Made by a program: the position numbers and the translations under genes
Notes under the pieces: model-generated
Database searches by the model: none
What the model was told of the DNA's origin: nothing
Seen by the model: only the letters and a program-made list of their open reading frames with translations
In this document: piece after piece, positions 25,205-35,292 of the stretch
Layout of the letters: each line of letters begins with the position of its first letter
How positions within the stretch are numbered: the stretch's first letter is position 1
Assembly: GCA_001896885.1 (NCBI GenBank)
Contig: MKRJ01000046.1
Location: 124,001 to 188,000 of the forward strand
Source of the DNA: Rhizobiales bacterium 65-79
GTDB lineage: Bacteria; Pseudomonadota; Alphaproteobacteria; Rhizobiales; Rhizobiaceae
Reading direction: 5' to 3'
DNA: 64,000 bases

Positions 25205-25333
25205 ATGAGCCGGCGCATGGAAGAGCTTTTCGGCAATCCGGCCTACAAGCGTTTCGTTCTGCAGGACCACAAGCGCCTGCCGAGCCGCTTTGCCGCGCGG
25301 ATTTCGGGCGCGCTGACGAGCCGCCTATCCTGA
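25205..25333 (+). CDS. Possible 42-aa small ORF downstream of moxR
   Basis: An ATG at 25205 opens 42 codons ending at TGA 25331-25333. The product is basic (many Arg/Lys in RRMEEL, KRF, KRLPSRFAARI, TSRL). No family is recognised. Ribosome site is weak (GAAAGG about 12 bp upstream); a second in-frame ATG follows at 25217. It may be a real small protein, a remnant of a lost gene, or chance. Codon use is compatible with the genome. Confidence 0.3.
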   Translation: MSRRMEELFGNPAYKRFVLQDHKRLPSRFAARISGALTSRLS

Positions 25334-25407
25334 CCCTAGCTCCCTAGCCAGACCGCCGGCGCCGCGCCGGATCAGCCAAGCCTTCCACCAAGCCACGGAC
25401 AAAGACC

Positions 25408-26817
25408 ATGAGCGCACCGCGCACCCTCTACGACAAGATTTTCGACGACCATGTGGTCGACCGCCAGGACGACGGCACCTACCTGCTCTACATCGACCGC
25501 CATCTCGTGCACGAAGTGACCAGCCCGCAGGCCTTCGAAGGGCTGAGGATGGGCGGCCGCAAGGTGCGCCATCCCGAAAAGACGCTGGCCGTCGTCGACC
25601 ATAACGTCTCCACCTCGCCCGACCGCAGGAACGGCATCAAGAACGAGGAGAGCCGCATCCAGGTCGAGGCGCTGGCAAAGAACGCCAGGGATTTCGGCAT
25701 CGAGTACTTCAACGAGGTCGACCGCCGCCAGGGCATCGTCCACATCATCGGCCCCGAGCAGGGCTTTACCCTGCCCGGCATGACGATCGTCTGCGGCGAC
25801 AGCCACACCTCCACGCACGGCGCCTTCGGTGCGCTGGCGCATGGCATCGGCACGTCGGAGGTCGAGCATGTGCTCGCCACGCAGACGCTGATCCAGAAGA
25901 AGGCGAAGAACATGCTCGTCCAGGTGGACGGCCAGCTTCCGCCCGGCGTCACCGCTAAGGACATCATCCTCTCCATCATCGGCGAGATCGGCACCGCCGG
26001 CGGCACCGGCTACGTCATTGAATATGCCGGCGAGGCGATCCGCTCGCTTTCGATGGAAGGCCGCATGACGGTCTGCAACATGAGTATCGAGGGCGGGGCC
26101 CGGGCGGGCCTGATCGCGCCCGACGAGACGACCTTCGCCTATGTCAAGGACAAGCCGCGCGCGCCGAAGGGCGCGGCCTGGGATCAGGCGCTTGCCTACT
26201 GGAAGACGCTTCGTTCGGACGAGGGCGCGCATTTCGACCGCGTGGTGAAGCTCGACGCGGCGAACCTTCCGCCGGTCGTGACCTGGGGCTCCTCGCCCGA
26301 GGATGTGGCCTCGGTCACCGGCATCGTGCCGGACCCGGATACGATCCACGACGAGAACAAGCGCGCCTCGAAGAAGCGCGCGCTCGAATATATGGGGCTG
26401 TCGGCCGGTACGAAGATCACCGACATCGCGCTTGACCGCGTCTTTATCGGCTCCTGCACCAACGGCCGCATCGAGGATCTGCGGGCGGTGGCGAAGGTGG
26501 TCGAAGGCCGGAAGGTTTCCGACCGCGTCAACGCCATGATCGTGCCGGGTTCCGGCATCGTGAAGGAGCAGGCGGAAGCCGAAGGCCTCGACAAGATATT
26601 CGTCGCCGCCGGCTTCGACTGGCGCGAGCCGGGCTGCTCCATGTGCCTCGCCATGAACGAGGATCGGCTGCGGCCGGAGGAGCGCTGCGCCTCGACCTCC
26701 AACCGCAATTTCGAGGGCAGGCAGGGCTATCGCGGCCGCACGCACCTCGTCTCGCCGGCAATGGCGGCGGCGGCGGCGATCGCCGGGCATTTCGTCGATA
26801 TCAGGGAGTGGCTGTAG
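25408..26817 (+). CDS. leuC: 3-isopropylmalate dehydratase large subunit
   Basis: 469-aa aconitase-family enzyme of leucine synthesis that isomerises 2- to 3-isopropylmalate with LeuD. The three [4Fe-4S] ligands are visible: one in [12 protein letters not shown] and two in [11 protein letters not shown]. Substrate-binding [12 protein letters not shown] is present. Length is standard. No leuD or leuB is in the window, which is normal for rhizobia, where leuCD are unlinked. Followed by a dispersed repeat. Confidence 0.97.
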   Translation: MSAPRTLYDKIFDDHVVDRQDDGTYLLYIDRHLVHEVTSPQAFEGLRMGGRKVRHPEKTLAVVDHNVSTSPDRRNGIKNEESRIQVEALAKNARDFGIEYFNEVDRRQGIVHIIGPEQGFTLPGMTIVCGDSHTSTHGAFGALAHGIGTSEVEHVLATQTLIQKKAKNMLVQVDGQLPPGVTAKDIILSIIGEIGTAGGTGYVIEYAGEAIRSLSMEGRMTVCNMSIEGGARAGLIAPDETTFAYVKDKPRAPKGAAWDQALAYWKTLRSDEGAHFDRVVKLDAANLPPVVTWGSSPEDVASVTGIVPDPDTIHDENKRASKKRALEYMGLSAGTKITDIALDRVFIGSCTNGRIEDLRAVAKVVEGRKVSDRVNAMIVPGSGIVKEQAEAEGLDKIFVAAGFDWREPGCSMCLAMNEDRLRPEERCASTSNRNFEGRQGYRGRTHLVSPAMAAAAAIAGHFVDIREWL

Positions 26818-26850
26818 GACTAGCCGTCATCTGGCCAAGCGGGCAAGGCG

Positions 26851-26977
26851 ACCCCCTCACCCGGCTCGCGTTGCTCGCCACCCTCTCCCCGGTGGGGAGA
26901 GGAAGCGCCGGCTGCGCCGCCTCTGCCCTTCTCCCCGACGGGGAGAAGGTGGCCGCGAAGCGGCCGGATGAGGGGGC
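26851..26977. repeat. Rhizobial intergenic palindromic repeat block
   Basis: Three nested palindromes in a row: CCTCTCCCC/GGGGAGAGG (26882-26902), CTTCTCCCC/GGGGAGAAG (26928-26948) and GGCCGC/GCGGCC (26951-26965), bounded by CCCCTCACCCGG and CCGGATGAGGGG. This composition is typical of short transcribed repeats between genes in Mesorhizobium-like genomes. It lies between convergent leuC and the ABC-F gene. Confidence 0.8.
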
Positions 26978-27007
26978 CTGCAACTACCGTCTCGTATTTG
27001 CAGTTCC

Positions 27008-28822
27008 TCACCCCTCCACTTCCTCCCTCAGCATCTCGAGTTCCAGCCACTCGTCCTCCATGGCGGCGAGTTCGGCGCGCACCCTGTCGAGCGCCTGCGT
27101 GGCATCGGCAAAGGCCTTCGGGTCGCGGCGGTAGAGGCCCGGATCGGCGAGCCGCTCTTCGATGATGCCGATATTCGCAACTGCCTCCTCCATTCGCTTC
27201 GGCAGCGTCTCCAGCGCGAATTTCTGCTTGTAGGATAGTTTCCTGGCCGGCTGTTTCGGCAGCGCTGCCCGCTCGACCGCCGCTCTCGGCTCGGCAGCCG
27301 GTCGCGCCATGCCCTTGCGGTCGTCGAGCTTCTTTCCGCCGCGCTGCGCCAACATGTCGGTGTAGCCGCCGGCATATTCGGTCCACGTGCCGTCGCCGTT
27401 CGGCGCGATGGTGCTCGTCACCGTCCGGTCGAGGAAATCGCGGTCGTGGCTGACGAGAATGACGGTACCCGCGAAGCCCGCGACCAGTTCCTGCAACAGG
27501 TCGAGCGTTTCCATGTCGAGGTCGTTGGTCGGCTCGTCCAGCACCAGCAGGTTAGACGGACGCGACAGCACGCGCGCCAGGATCAGCCTCGCCCTCTCGC
27601 CGCCGGAAAGCTCGCGCACCGGCGTGCGTGCCTGCTCGGGCTTGAACAGGAAATCCTTCATCCACGAGACGACATGGCGCTCCTCGCCATTGACGACGAC
27701 CGTCTCGCCGCGCCCGTCGGTGAGGTAATGCCCCAGCGTCTCCTGCGGATCGACGGCCTCGCGCTTCTGGTCGAGCGCGGCGATCTCCAGATTGACGCCG
27801 AGCCGCACCGTGCCGGAATCGGGCGCAAACACGCCGGTCAGCATCTTGAGCAGCGTCGTCTTGCCGGCGCCGTTCGCCCCGACGAGGCCGATGCGGTCGC
27901 CCCGGTTGATGCGGGTCGAAAAATCCTGGACGATCGCCCGCTCCCCGTAGGACTTCGCGATGGATTTGGCCTCGATGACGAGCTTGCCGGATTCGCCGGC
28001 GTCGCTCGCCGCCATGTTGGCCAAGCCCTCGGCGCGGCGATGCGTGCGGAATTCCTGCCGCATCTGCTGCAATTCGCCGAGCCGGCGCATGTTGCGCTTG
28101 CGCCGCGCGGTCACCCCGTAGCGCAGCCAATGCTCCTCGCGCACGATCTGGCGGCCGAGCTTGTGCTGCTCGCGTTCTTCTTCCTCCAGCACCTGGTCGC
28201 GCCACGTCTCGAAATGGGCGAACCCCTTGTCGAGCCGCATGGTGCGGCCACGGTCGAGCCATACCGTGGCACGGCTGACGCGTTCGAGGAAACGGCGGTC
28301 GTGCGAGATCAGCACGATAGCGGAGGGCGAGCGGGCAAGTTCCTCCTCCAGCCATTCGATGGTGGAGAGATCGAGGTGGTTGGTCGGCTCGTCGAGGAGC
28401 AGAATATCTGGCCGGGGCGCCAGCACACGCGCAAGCGAGGCACGCCTGGCCTCGCCGCCGGAAAGGCTTGACGGATGCTCCTCGCCGGTGAGTCCCAGAT
28501 GATCGAGCAGGTAGCTGACGCGGTGCGGGTCGTCGGCGGGGCCGAGGCCGGCCTCGACATAGGCATGCACCGTATCGAACCCTTCCATGTCCGGCGTCTG
28601 CGGCAGGTAGCGGACCGTCGCCGTCGGCTGGCGGAACACCTCGCCATCCTGCGGCTCGATCATGCCGGCGGCGATCTTCAGCAAGGTCGACTTGCCCGAC
28701 CCGTTGCGGCCGACGAGCGCGATCCGGTCGCCCGGCATGGCCGAAAGCGATGCGCCGTCGAGAAGCGGCGTGCCGCCGAAGGTCAGCCGGATAGCGTCGA
28801 GATGGATAAGCGGAGGAGCCAT
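27008..28822 (-). CDS. ABC-F family ATPase (Uup-like)
   Basis: 604-aa soluble protein with two ABC ATPase domains and no membrane segments. Walker A motifs GRNGSGKST (near residue 37) and GANGAGKTT (near 325), signatures LSGGE in both halves, and the ABC-F linker between them (REEHWLRYGVTARRKRNMRR). A C-terminal coiled coil of about 80 residues (KQKFALETLPKRMEEAVANI...) resembles Uup. ABC-F proteins act on the ribosome to rescue stalled translation. The start at 28820-28822 follows GGAGG-like bases. Confidence 0.9.
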   Translation of the reverse strand: MAPPLIHLDAIRLTFGGTPLLDGASLSAMPGDRIALVGRNGSGKSTLLKIAAGMIEPQDGEVFRQPTATVRYLPQTPDMEGFDTVHAYVEAGLGPADDPHRVSYLLDHLGLTGEEHPSSLSGGEARRASLARVLAPRPDILLLDEPTNHLDLSTIEWLEEELARSPSAIVLISHDRRFLERVSRATVWLDRGRTMRLDKGFAHFETWRDQVLEEEEREQHKLGRQIVREEHWLRYGVTARRKRNMRRLGELQQMRQEFRTHRRAEGLANMAASDAGESGKLVIEAKSIAKSYGERAIVQDFSTRINRGDRIGLVGANGAGKTTLLKMLTGVFAPDSGTVRLGVNLEIAALDQKREAVDPQETLGHYLTDGRGETVVVNGEERHVVSWMKDFLFKPEQARTPVRELSGGERARLILARVLSRPSNLLVLDEPTNDLDMETLDLLQELVAGFAGTVILVSHDRDFLDRTVTSTIAPNGDGTWTEYAGGYTDMLAQRGGKKLDDRKGMARPAAEPRAAVERAALPKQPARKLSYKQKFALETLPKRMEEAVANIGIIEERLADPGLYRRDPKAFADATQALDRVRAELAAMEDEWLELEMLREEVEG

Positions 28823-28865
28823 GGATCGTGTCTTGGGAAACGGGAAAACGGTACGGGACAAGCCG

Positions 28866-29501
28866 TCATGTGGCTGCAAGCGTGGCGACAAGCAAGGCGC
28901 GCCCCTCCCGAAGCCGCACGACAAGCTCGCTTTTGACGACATTGGAGATCGTCAGGGAGGAGCCGAACGGCACGACGACATCGTCGAGCGGCCATTTCGC
29001 GCCCTCCACGGTCAGCCCGCGAAGCTCGGAGAAGCCGAGGATGCTGAACGTCGTCCCCGGCGCATAGTCGTATTCCCTGCCTCCGTGCGCCACCACGCTG
29101 CCTTCCTGCGTGCCGCTGGTCAGAAGCGCCGGCACGCCGCGTTCGGCAAGCTGGATCGCGAGCGCCAGATGCAGGAAGGCATGGTCCGTCCGCGGGCCAC
29201 CGAAGGCACCGGCCAACACCAGCGACGTGGCGCCGCGCTTGAGCGCCTCGTGGATGGCGATCTCGCCATCCGTGTTGTCCTTGTCGGAGGAATAGACGAC
29301 GCGCTCCATGTCCTCATAGGCGTCAAGCCATTCAGGCTCGGCAGAATCGAAATCGCCCACCCACAATTCCGGCGCGATCTTCAACGGAGCGGCGTGAAGC
29401 AGGCCAGAATCGGCCGCGACGACGCGGGTGCCGGCGATCTGCGCCCTGAGGCGGGGCGTCACGATCAGATCGCCGCCAAGCAGGAGGGTGAAACGGCTCA
29501 T
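28866..29501 (-). CDS. thiN: Thiamine diphosphokinase
   Basis: 211-aa enzyme that pyrophosphorylates thiamine to TPP. Family motifs: DSGLLHAAPLKIAPELWVGDFDS, SSDKDNTDGEIAI (catalytic Asp-rich loop) and GAFGGPRTDHAFLHL. The start at 29499-29501 (MSRFTLLLGG) gives the family N-terminus; an ATG four codons upstream is possible. It lies 43 bp after... upstream of the ABC-F gene is on the same strand, so the two may be co-transcribed. No TPP riboswitch is recognisable. Confidence 0.92.
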   Translation of the reverse strand: MSRFTLLLGGDLIVTPRLRAQIAGTRVVAADSGLLHAAPLKIAPELWVGDFDSAEPEWLDAYEDMERVVYSSDKDNTDGEIAIHEALKRGATSLVLAGAFGGPRTDHAFLHLALAIQLAERGVPALLTSGTQEGSVVAHGGREYDYAPGTTFSILGFSELRGLTVEGAKWPLDDVVVPFGSSLTISNVVKSELVVRLREGRALLVATLAAT

Positions 29502-29755
29502 GGCGGCGCCCATATCATGTGCTTCGATGGACAGGAAGCGTGGCCTGGAAGGGAGGCAAGCATGAAATTGATGTCGCCTGCGGCTCGATCCTCCGGGAAA
29601 TGACGCGTTTGCCCGCAAGCCGTCATAATTCCCACGCAAATGCCCGTTCTGGCGCCAAGTGGCTTTGCCTTGGCCGAAACGGCGCGTAACAGTGTCACCT
29701 GATTCCGGCAGACGCCGGTCGATCTTCTTGGAAGGAAGCCGTTCTGCTTAGCCGC

Positions 29756-31255
29756 ATGACCAGAACAGTGGCCGCGGGACCGAAAAGCGGGAGCCCGTGC
29801 AGGGGGGGATGGATCGCCCTCGCGCTGGCGCTGGTGCTCTCCGCCTGCCAGAGCCTCGGCGGCGGCATGTACGACGATGCTCTGAAGCCGTCTTCGGATC
29901 CGGTCACGGCGGCCAATGTCACGCGCGACAACCGGCTGGTGCAGCTCGCCCGCGCCCAGCATCCGCGCATCCTGCATACCTATGGCGGCGAATATTCGAA
30001 TCCGAAGCTGGAGCGGATGGTCGCCAAGATCGTCGGCAAGCTGACGCTCGTCTCGGACAATCCGAGCCAGATCTACCGCATCACGATCCTCGATTCGCCG
30101 AGCATCAATGCCTTCGCCTTGCCCGGCGGCTACCTCTACATCACGCGCGGCTTGCTCGCGCTCGCCAATGACTCAGCGGAACTCGCCGCCGTGATCGCCC
30201 ACGAGATGGGCCACGTCACTGCCAATCACGGCCTTGAACGGCAGCAGCTCGAGGCGGAGGAGGCGCTGACCTCGCATGTCGTCGCCGACCTCCTGAGCAA
30301 CGACCAGGAGGCCAAGACGGCGCTCATTCGCGGCAAGCTCAAGCTGGCGCAATTCTCGCGCAACCAGGAACTGGCCGCTGACGCGATCGGCATCAACTCG
30401 ATCGGCAAGGCCGGGTTCGACCCCTACGCTGCGGCGCGCTTCCTGCGCGCCATGCAGACCTATTCCGACTTCCGCAGCGTTTCCGGAGCCAACGACACCA
30501 GCCTCGACTTCCTGGCGACCCATCCGAGCACGCCGCAGCGCGTTGCGTTGGCCGTCGAGAAGGCGAAGGTCTTCGGGCCGCCGGGAACCGGAGAGCGCGA
30601 CCGCGACGCCTATCTGAAGGGCATCGACGGCATGCTCTACGGCGACAAGCCCGACGAAGGCTATGTCCGCGGCAACACCTTCATGCACCCGAAGCTCGGC
30701 ATCATGTTCACGGTGCCGCAGGGCTTCGTCATCGACAATTCGGCCCAGGCGGTCACTGCGGCGGGGCCGGGCGATGTCGCGGTGCGGTTCGACGGCGTAT
30801 CGGTCAGCAGGCGGACCCGGCTCGACGACTACGTCCGCAGCGGCTGGGTGACGGGCCTCGACCCGTCCTCCGTCCGCACCACGACCATCAACGGCAATGA
30901 AGCCGTGGTGGCGCGGGCGACCTCCGAGGGATGGCAGTTCGACGTGACAGTGATCCGCGCAGACGGCCAGGTCTATCGGCTGCTGACGGCGGCGCCGCTC
31001 GCCAGCCACGATCTCGAAAACGTGGCGCGCTCGGTTTCCGGCAGCTTCCGCCTGCTGACGCCTGCCGAAAAGACTTCGCTGAAGCCTCTGAAGGTAAGGA
31101 TCGTCACGGTGACGGCAGGCCAGAACATCGCCAGCGTCGCCGCCATGATGCACGGCGTGGACAAGGCGCTCGATCTGTTCCGCGTGCTGAACGGGCTTGG
31201 GCCGGGCGCCGACGTGTCGGTCGGCGACAAGGTCAAGATCGTCACCGACGAATAG
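29756..31255 (+). CDS. M48 family metalloprotease, lipoprotein, with LysM-like C-terminus
   Basis: 499-aa periplasmic zinc protease. The signal ends with lipobox LSAC (C31), so it is likely anchored as a lipoprotein. The active site HEMGH is at residues 149-153 and the third ligand E205 is in NQELAADAIG. It is followed by about 120 residues of unassigned sequence and a final segment, GQNIASVAAMMHGV...VGDKVKIV, resembling a LysM fold. Similar to BepA/LoiP-type envelope quality-control proteases but longer at the C-terminus. Confidence 0.88.
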   Translation: MTRTVAAGPKSGSPCRGGWIALALALVLSACQSLGGGMYDDALKPSSDPVTAANVTRDNRLVQLARAQHPRILHTYGGEYSNPKLERMVAKIVGKLTLVSDNPSQIYRITILDSPSINAFALPGGYLYITRGLLALANDSAELAAVIAHEMGHVTANHGLERQQLEAEEALTSHVVADLLSNDQEAKTALIRGKLKLAQFSRNQELAADAIGINSIGKAGFDPYAAARFLRAMQTYSDFRSVSGANDTSLDFLATHPSTPQRVALAVEKAKVFGPPGTGERDRDAYLKGIDGMLYGDKPDEGYVRGNTFMHPKLGIMFTVPQGFVIDNSAQAVTAAGPGDVAVRFDGVSVSRRTRLDDYVRSGWVTGLDPSSVRTTTINGNEAVVARATSEGWQFDVTVIRADGQVYRLLTAAPLASHDLENVARSVSGSFRLLTPAEKTSLKPLKVRIVTVTAGQNIASVAAMMHGVDKALDLFRVLNGLGPGADVSVGDKVKIVTDE

Positions 31256-31259
31256 AGAA

Positions 31260-32045
31260 CTATGACGCCGTCCAGCCGCCGTCGACGGAAATCGTGGTGC
31301 CGGTGACCTGGGCCGCCGCGTCCGAGCAGAGATAGAGCACCGCGCCCGCGATCTGCTCGACAGTCGCGAACTGCTTCGACGGCTGCTTCTCCAGGATGAT
31401 GTCGCGCACCACCGTCTCGCGATCCATGCCCGGGTGCTCTTTCATGCGGTCCTTGATCTGGATTTCCACCAGCGGCGTATGGACGAAGCCCGGGCAGACC
31501 GCGTTTGAGGTGACGCCGCTGCCCGCCAGTTCGAGCGCCACCGTCTTGGTGAAGCCGACGACGCCGTGCTTGGCCGCGACATAGGCGCTCTTGTTGGGCG
31601 AGGCGCGCAACCCGTGCGCCGAGGCGATATTGACGATGCGTCCCCAGCCGGCCTTCCGCATCATCGGCACCGCCGCCGCGGTCGTGTGGAAAGCCGAGGA
31701 AAGGTTGATCGCGATGATCGCGTCCCATTTCTCGATCGGGAAGCTCTCCACCGGCGAGACATGCTGGATGCCGGCATTGTTGACGAGGATGTCGACCGAG
31801 CCGAACCGTTTCGCCGCCTGCGCGACCAGGTCCCGGCATTCGGCTGGCTTCGACATGTCCGCCTTGATGTAGACGCAGTCGACCGAGTGCTTCTTCGCAA
31901 GGTCCGCGGCCAGGGCATGGTCGGCCTCGCCGTCGGTAAAGGAGTTGAGCACCACGTTGCATCCGTTGGCGGCCAGCGCCTCGGCGGTCGCCAGCCCGAT
32001 GCCGGAATTCGAACCCGTGACGATGGCGGTCTTCCTCGAATTCAT
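31260..32045 (-). CDS. bdhA: 3-hydroxybutyrate dehydrogenase (short-chain dehydrogenase)
   Basis: 261-aa SDR enzyme oxidising D-3-hydroxybutyrate to acetoacetate, the step that returns PHB breakdown products to metabolism. TGSNSGIG cofactor motif, NNAGIQHVSPVESFP, active-site SAHG and YVAAKHG, and the family C-terminus TGTTISVDGGWTAS are present. The start at 32043-32045 was selected because GGAAGGA lies 7 bp upstream. Fits with the PHB genes at 40-43 kb. Convergent with the M48 gene, 4 bp apart. Confidence 0.92.
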   Translation of the reverse strand: MNSRKTAIVTGSNSGIGLATAEALAANGCNVVLNSFTDGEADHALAADLAKKHSVDCVYIKADMSKPAECRDLVAQAAKRFGSVDILVNNAGIQHVSPVESFPIEKWDAIIAINLSSAFHTTAAAVPMMRKAGWGRIVNIASAHGLRASPNKSAYVAAKHGVVGFTKTVALELAGSGVTSNAVCPGFVHTPLVEIQIKDRMKEHPGMDRETVVRDIILEKQPSKQFATVEQIAGAVLYLCSDAAAQVTGTTISVDGGWTAS

Positions 32046-32201
32046 GGCGTGGTCCTTCCGTGACATCGACTTTTGCATTGCAGCAACGACGGAATAGGCC
32101 CGCCGTCACGGCGCCGTCAACATCGCGGCGGACCCGCCGAGGAACGGCTTGATTGTGCAAGGCGCCATGTGCGCCTTGCATCTAACAGGTCTACCGCCTT
32201 C

Positions 32202-32830
32202 TCAAGTTGTGGCCGACCGCTCGTGAAACAACGCCTTTCCTGCATTCAGGAAACAAGCCTTGTCGAACAGTGAGAGATCGGCAGAATTTGGCAGTCGCAC
32301 GTCGTCAAAATCGGGGAATGGCTTCGTCAACGGATCGTAGCGGCGATCGATCTGCGCGATAAGAACGATAATCGCGCCGCTAAATTTCGCGAAACTTCGC
32401 AACCTTAGTATCTGCTCCATTAGTTGGGGTTTGCGGCGGTCCTGATCGAGCGCTTGCATATAATCAATGACCGCTAGTACGCCCCTTGGTGACTGGGCGA
32501 GGTTGCCTGCCACGTAGTCGGCCGAGATTGCCTCTGAGGTGTCGAAGCTGAATGCATCACCGAGTTCTGCCCCGCTTGTGCCGATCTCGCTCAAAACGTT
32601 TTGCCTTGGCCGGGGCGGCCGCCCAGCAAGGCGAGATCGCTCGGCCACAGCCTCGCGAAGAATGCCCGGGCGAGGCTGCTTTCGGCCGCTCTCACGGAAA
32701 GCAGGCTCCAGCTTCGCCACCCTTCGCTAGCTGCGACACAGTCGAGTGCTGCGGCCAGTGGGATACCGGCATGCCTAGAGAGTAACTTCGCCCTCCGCTT
32801 GAGAACGGGTATCGACGCAGAAAGTGTCAT
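32202..32830 (-). pseudogene. DnaB-like (RecA-fold) helicase-domain protein, frameshifted and probably shortened
   Basis: Frame 1 starts at ATG 32828-32830 behind a perfect AGGAGGT and reads MTLSASIPVLKRRAKLLSRH... to Walker A GGRPGQGKTF, then stops at once. A second frame continues with LSEIGTSGAELGDAFSFDTSEAISADYV, a Walker B-like VLAVIDYMQALDQDRRK, and ends FLNAGKALF.... The junction lies in AAAACGTTTTGA near 32600 and needs a 1-nt insertion (or 2-nt deletion) to read through. Residues expected between Walker A and the FDTSEA segment seem to be missing. It is less GC-rich than its neighbours. Confidence 0.7.
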
Positions 32831-33111
32831 CTTAAGACCTCCTGTCACGATCGCGAATAGCAATCCCTCCTTATGCGTCGCGGTCGAACAATCGGTTGCC
32901 GAAGATTGGCGCCCTGCACGATAGATGCTTCCCAATCGGAGGGAGGAGGCGCGGGCCACGCCTTCCATAAAAATTATCCTGATTCGCGAATTACCGAAAT
33001 AGGAAGCATCATTCGGCAACCTTCCGCCGTGATGTCATGTTCCATACCCGCGATTGTGCTAGAAGGTTGCAGCGACTAGATAGCCCGCACGACGGAAAAG
33101 ATTTTCGGCCC
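32831..33111. other. Gene-free gap upstream of ispG
   Basis: About 280 bp between the divergent helicase pseudogene and ispG. It contains the AGGAGGT ribosome site of the pseudogene. No RNA structure, repeat or convincing small ORF was recognised; promoters for both directions would be expected here. Confidence 0.5.
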
Positions 33112-34368
33112 ATGGAACAGATTCTCCTCGACAGGCAACTCCCACGCAGGCGGACGGTCGCTGTCGATGTCGGCGGTGTCCGGGTCGGCGGGGACGCGCC
33201 GGTCGTCGTCCAGTCGATGACCAACACCGACACGGCGGACGTCGATTCCACCGTCGCGCAGGTGGCGGCGCTTAACCGCGCCGGCTCGGAACTCGTGCGT
33301 ATCACCGTCGACCGGCCGGAGAGCGCCGACGCCGTGCCGCGCATCCGCGACCGGCTGGCGAGGCTCGGCATAAACGTGCCGCTGATCGGCGACTTCCACT
33401 ATATCGGCCACAAGCTTCTCGCCGACTATCCCGCCTGCGCCGAGGCGCTCGCCAAATACCGCATCAACCCGGGCAATGTCGGCTTCAGGGAAAAGCGTGA
33501 CCGCCAGTTCGGCGCCATCGTCGAGACGGCCATCCGCTACCGAAAGCCGGTGAGGATAGGCGTCAACTGGGGTTCGCTCGACCAGGAACTCCTGACCCGG
33601 TTGATGGACGAGAACCAGAAGAAGGGTTCGCCGCTGACGGCGCAGGAGGTGACGCGCGAGGCGATCGTGCAATCCGCGCTGCTTTCGGCCGAGCTTGCCG
33701 AGGAGATCGGGCTTCCCCGCGACCGGATCATCCTTTCGGCAAAGGTCAGCCAGGTGCAGGACCTGATCGCGGTCTATGCCGAGCTCGCCCGCCGCTCGGA
33801 CCATGCGCTGCATCTCGGCCTTACCGAGGCCGGCATGGGCTCGAAGGGCATCGTCGCTTCCTCGGCGGCGATGGGCATTCTCCTGCAGCAGGGGATCGGC
33901 GACACGATCCGCATCTCGCTGACGCCGGAGCCCGGCGGCGACCGCACCCGCGAGGTGCAGGTGGCGCAGGAACTCCTTCAGACGATGGGGTTCCGCCAGT
34001 TCGTTCCGGTCGTAGCGGCCTGCCCCGGCTGCGGCCGCACCACCTCGACCATTTTCCAGGAACTGGCGAAGAAGATCGAGGAAGACCTGCGCGTCAACAT
34101 GCCTCTCTGGCGCGAGCGCTATCCCGGCGTGGAGGATTTGAAGGTCGCCGTCATGGGCTGCATCGTCAACGGTCCGGGCGAATCCAAGCATGCCGATATC
34201 GGCATCTCGCTTCCGGGCACCGGCGAGACGCCGACCGCGCCCGTCTTCATCGACGGCCGCAAGGCGGCGACCTTGCGCGGCCCCGGCATCGCCGAGGAAT
34301 TCCAGAAGATGGTGGCCGACTATGTCGAACAGCGGTTCGGGCATGGGCGCACCGAGGCGGCGGAATAA
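33112..34368 (+). CDS. ispG: 4-hydroxy-3-methylbut-2-en-1-yl diphosphate synthase
   Basis: 418-aa [4Fe-4S] enzyme of the MEP isoprenoid pathway. N-terminal TIM barrel ([39 protein letters not shown]) and C-terminal Fe-S domain with ligands in CPGCGRTT and GCIVNGPGE are present. The start at 33112 ([16 protein letters not shown]) fits the family; the frame extends 25 codons upstream. Its last 26 bases overlap the transglycosylase gene. IspA, which uses the pathway's C5 products, lies 1 kb downstream. Confidence 0.97.
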   Translation: MEQILLDRQLPRRRTVAVDVGGVRVGGDAPVVVQSMTNTDTADVDSTVAQVAALNRAGSELVRITVDRPESADAVPRIRDRLARLGINVPLIGDFHYIGHKLLADYPACAEALAKYRINPGNVGFREKRDRQFGAIVETAIRYRKPVRIGVNWGSLDQELLTRLMDENQKKGSPLTAQEVTREAIVQSALLSAELAEEIGLPRDRIILSAKVSQVQDLIAVYAELARRSDHALHLGLTEAGMGSKGIVASSAAMGILLQQGIGDTIRISLTPEPGGDRTREVQVAQELLQTMGFRQFVPVVAACPGCGRTTSTIFQELAKKIEEDLRVNMPLWRERYPGVEDLKVAVMGCIVNGPGESKHADIGISLPGTGETPTAPVFIDGRKAATLRGPGIAEEFQKMVADYVEQRFGHGRTEAAE

Positions 34369-35221
34369 GTTCCTTCGCGCAATTGCCGCCGGCGCCGTCG
34401 CGCTGCCGGTCTTCGCAAGCGCGGCACAGGCGGGGCCCAATAAGGCGGACAAGGCCGAGAACGGCATCGATCGCATCTGCGCATTGATCGCGACGCAGGC
34501 GGACGTGCATGAACTGCCCCGCGATTTCCTGGCGCGGCTGATCTGGAAGGAAAGCCGCTTCGACGCGAACGCCGTCAGTCCCGCCGGCGCCGAAGGCATC
34601 GCCCAGTTCATGCCCGGCACGGCGAAACTGCGCGGACTGGAGAATTCCTTCGATGCCGGACAGGCGATCCCGGCCTCGGCCGCCTATCTCGCCGATCTCA
34701 GGCGCTCCTTCGGCAATCTCGGCCTCGCCGCGGCAGCCTATAATGCCGGCGAGAACCGCGTCTCGAACTGGCTCGCCTCGGGCGGTTTCCTGCCGATCGA
34801 GACGGAGGACTACGTGCTCGATATCCTGGGCGAGCCCGTCGACAATTTCACGGATCGGTCGCACCACGCGACGATCCGCCCGCTGGAACCGAAGAAGGGC
34901 TTCGACCAGGCGTGCCGCGACCTGCCGGTGGTGTTGTCGCGGACCGTACCGATGTCCGCCATCAACCTGAAACCCTGGGGCATCCAGGTCGCCGGCAATT
35001 TCCGCCGCTCGGCGGCCATCGGTCATTGGCAGCGGGTACGCGACCGGTTCCCGAAACTCCTCGCGGGCTACGATCCCGTCGTCAGCCGCGTCCGCACCCC
35101 CATCGGCAGGCGCAGCATCTATGCCGTGCGCATCGGCGCGGACGACCGCAAGACGGCGGACAGGATCTGCTCGGAACTCCACAAGGCCGGGGGCGCCTGC
35201 GTGGTGCTGAGGAACCGGTAA
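34343..35221 (+). CDS. Lytic transglycosylase, SLT domain with SPOR-like C-terminus
   Basis: 292-aa periplasmic protein. The signal peptide ([27 protein letters not shown]) is followed by an SLT domain: the catalytic Glu in [28 protein letters not shown] and the [13 protein letters not shown] motif. The last 40 residues ([32 protein letters not shown]) resemble a SPOR peptidoglycan-binding domain. It overlaps ispG by 26 bp, so it is probably co-transcribed with it. Confidence 0.88.
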   Translation: MGAPRRRNKFLRAIAAGAVALPVFASAAQAGPNKADKAENGIDRICALIATQADVHELPRDFLARLIWKESRFDANAVSPAGAEGIAQFMPGTAKLRGLENSFDAGQAIPASAAYLADLRRSFGNLGLAAAAYNAGENRVSNWLASGGFLPIETEDYVLDILGEPVDNFTDRSHHATIRPLEPKKGFDQACRDLPVVLSRTVPMSAINLKPWGIQVAGNFRRSAAIGHWQRVRDRFPKLLAGYDPVVSRVRTPIGRRSIYAVRIGADDRKTADRICSELHKAGGACVVLRNR

Positions 35222-35292
35222 TTTCGAAGCTCGAGACGGGCCGTCGCATCCGTTCCGGCGGGGCAGCATCGAAATTCAGGCCATATTCGAGA

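Noticed and set aside
26851-26977. CRISPR array
   Set aside because: The palindromes differ from one another and lack regular spacers; they match dispersed intergenic repeats.
29502-29755. TPP riboswitch upstream of thiN (or of the ThiE-like gene)
   Set aside because: None of the conserved THI-element segments (such as CTGAGA or ACCCTTTGAACCTGA) can be found in either leader.
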